Source of the DNA: an uncultured Bradyrhizobium sp.
GTDB taxonomy: Bacteria; Pseudomonadota; Alphaproteobacteria; Rhizobiales; Xanthobacteraceae
Direction of reading: 5' to 3'
DNA length: 64,000 bases
Assembly (NCBI RefSeq): GCF_947648125.1
Contig: NZ_CANSMR010000013.1
Coordinates: 1 to 64,000, forward strand
Shown piece after piece: positions 63,570-64,000 of this stretch. Within the stretch, counting starts at the first letter, position 1, and the number at the start of each line of letters is the position of its first letter. The position numbers were made by a program, and so were the translations under genes. The notes under the pieces were generated by a model. That model had not been told where the DNA came from. It did not search any database and saw only the letters and a program-made list of their open reading frames with translations.

Positions 63570-64000
63570 ACCCTCCGCGCGGTCGAGGCGCCGAACAAGC
63601 CTTGCGGCGCCGCGAGCAGCACCACGATGAACAGCGTGAACACCGCGACCGAGGAGAAGATGCCGCCAACCAGGAAGTTCGCCGCCTGCTGGAACAGGCC
63701 GAGCGCCAGCCCGCCGATGATCGCGCCTCGGTTATTGCCGAGTCCGCCGAGCGCCACCGGCACGAAGCCGTAGAAGTTGAGCAGCGCGCCATTGGCGAAG
63801 AAGGCCAGCAGCAATTGCCCTCCGGAAAATCCGGCGATGCCGCCGACCACTCCGGCGAGCGCGTAGCTCGCGACGCGCAGATTGCGCTCGGGCAGGCCAA
63901 GCGCCCGCGCCGCGAAATTGTCCTCCGCGATGGCCAGGAACGCGCGGCCGACCAGCGTGCGGCGGTAGAGATACTCAAGGCCGACGATGGTGATCGCGCA
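63566..64000 (-). CDS. LivH-type branched-chain ABC permease (5' part cut by window edge)
   Basis: The C-terminal 144 residues of a LivH permease. The cytoplasmic loop GLEYLYRRTLVGRAFLAIAE followed by DNFAARALGL is the usual ATPase-contact region, and three more helices follow (ASYALAGVVGGIAGFSGG, GGLGNNRGAIIGGLALGLFQ, VAVFTLFIVVLLAAPQGLF). It ends inside the start of the LivM-LivG gene. The importer thus reads livH, livMG, livF on the minus strand; its substrate is unknown. Confidence 0.93.
   Translation of the reverse strand, partial: CAITIVGLEYLYRRTLVGRAFLAIAEDNFAARALGLPERNLRVASYALAGVVGGIAGFSGGQLLLAFFANGALLNFYGFVPVALGGLGNNRGAIIGGLALGLFQQAANFLVGGIFSSVAVFTLFIVVLLAAPQGLFGASTARRV

Overview
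This is a high-GC alphaproteobacterial chromosome segment, most likely from Bradyrhizobium or a close relative in the Nitrobacteraceae. The evidence is a circularly permuted two-piece tmRNA gene whose tag reads ANDNFAPVAQAA, families typical of this group (two DUF3551 proteins, DUF2336, DUF4169, an alpha-type SspB) and several dispersed palindromic repeats of kinds I associate with Bradyrhizobium. No tRNA, rRNA, CRISPR array, transposase, prophage or plasmid gene was seen. Both ends cut through transport genes: a nitrate/sulfonate/taurine-type ABC ATPase on the left and a LivH-type permease on the right.

Layout. 1-2.3 kb: ABC ATPase, ketopantoate-reductase-like protein, DUF1330 protein. 2.3-6.3 kb: a large calpain-family (C2) protease carrying six 107-residue repeats, bordered by a decayed IclR 3' end. 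6.7-13.5 kb: an IclR regulator divergent from a catabolic operon (LivK-type binding protein, Rieske oxygenase alpha and beta subunits, SDR, two unknown small proteins, flavin monooxygenase). 13.5-25.4 kb: small secreted proteins, an HD phosphohydrolase, a glycine-betaine/choline ABC system with fused permease and binding protein, a membrane sulfatase-like enzyme, a TetR/ferric-reductase-like pair with two operators, a membrane cyclase and a DUF2336 protein. 25.6-32.5 kb: branched-chain amino-acid cluster (ilvB, threonine dehydratase, ilvN, methyltransferase, two exporters, ilvC) preceded by a leader peptide and terminator. 32.8-40.8 kb: housekeeping genes miaA/serB, hflK-hflC-DUF2065-degP and thyA-GNAT-folA. 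41-45.4 kb: tripartite tricarboxylate transporter and a two-gene chromate transporter. 45.5-49.3 kb: ssrA, sspB, fumC and DUF4169/RHH/VOC genes. 49.3-56.6 kb: AsmA-like protein, then a P450/TetR/MFS module. 57.2-61 kb: cyclase-TPR protein, PAP2/haloperoxidase-like protein and eqolisin (G1) protease in one operon. 61-64 kb: Liv-type ABC transporter with a LivM-LivG fusion.

How the genes work together. The ilv cluster supplies most of the isoleucine/valine pathway and carries the sequence hallmarks of translational attenuation. ssrA and sspB encode the tagging RNA and the adaptor that hands tagged proteins to ClpXP, side by side. HflK/HflC and the Do-type protease form an envelope quality-control cluster. 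The Rieske operon looks like a regulated pathway for importing and oxidising an aromatic acid, but it lacks a reductase. Least ordinary are the repeat-bearing calpain-like protease and the cyclase/PAP2/eqolisin operon, for which I know no described pathway.
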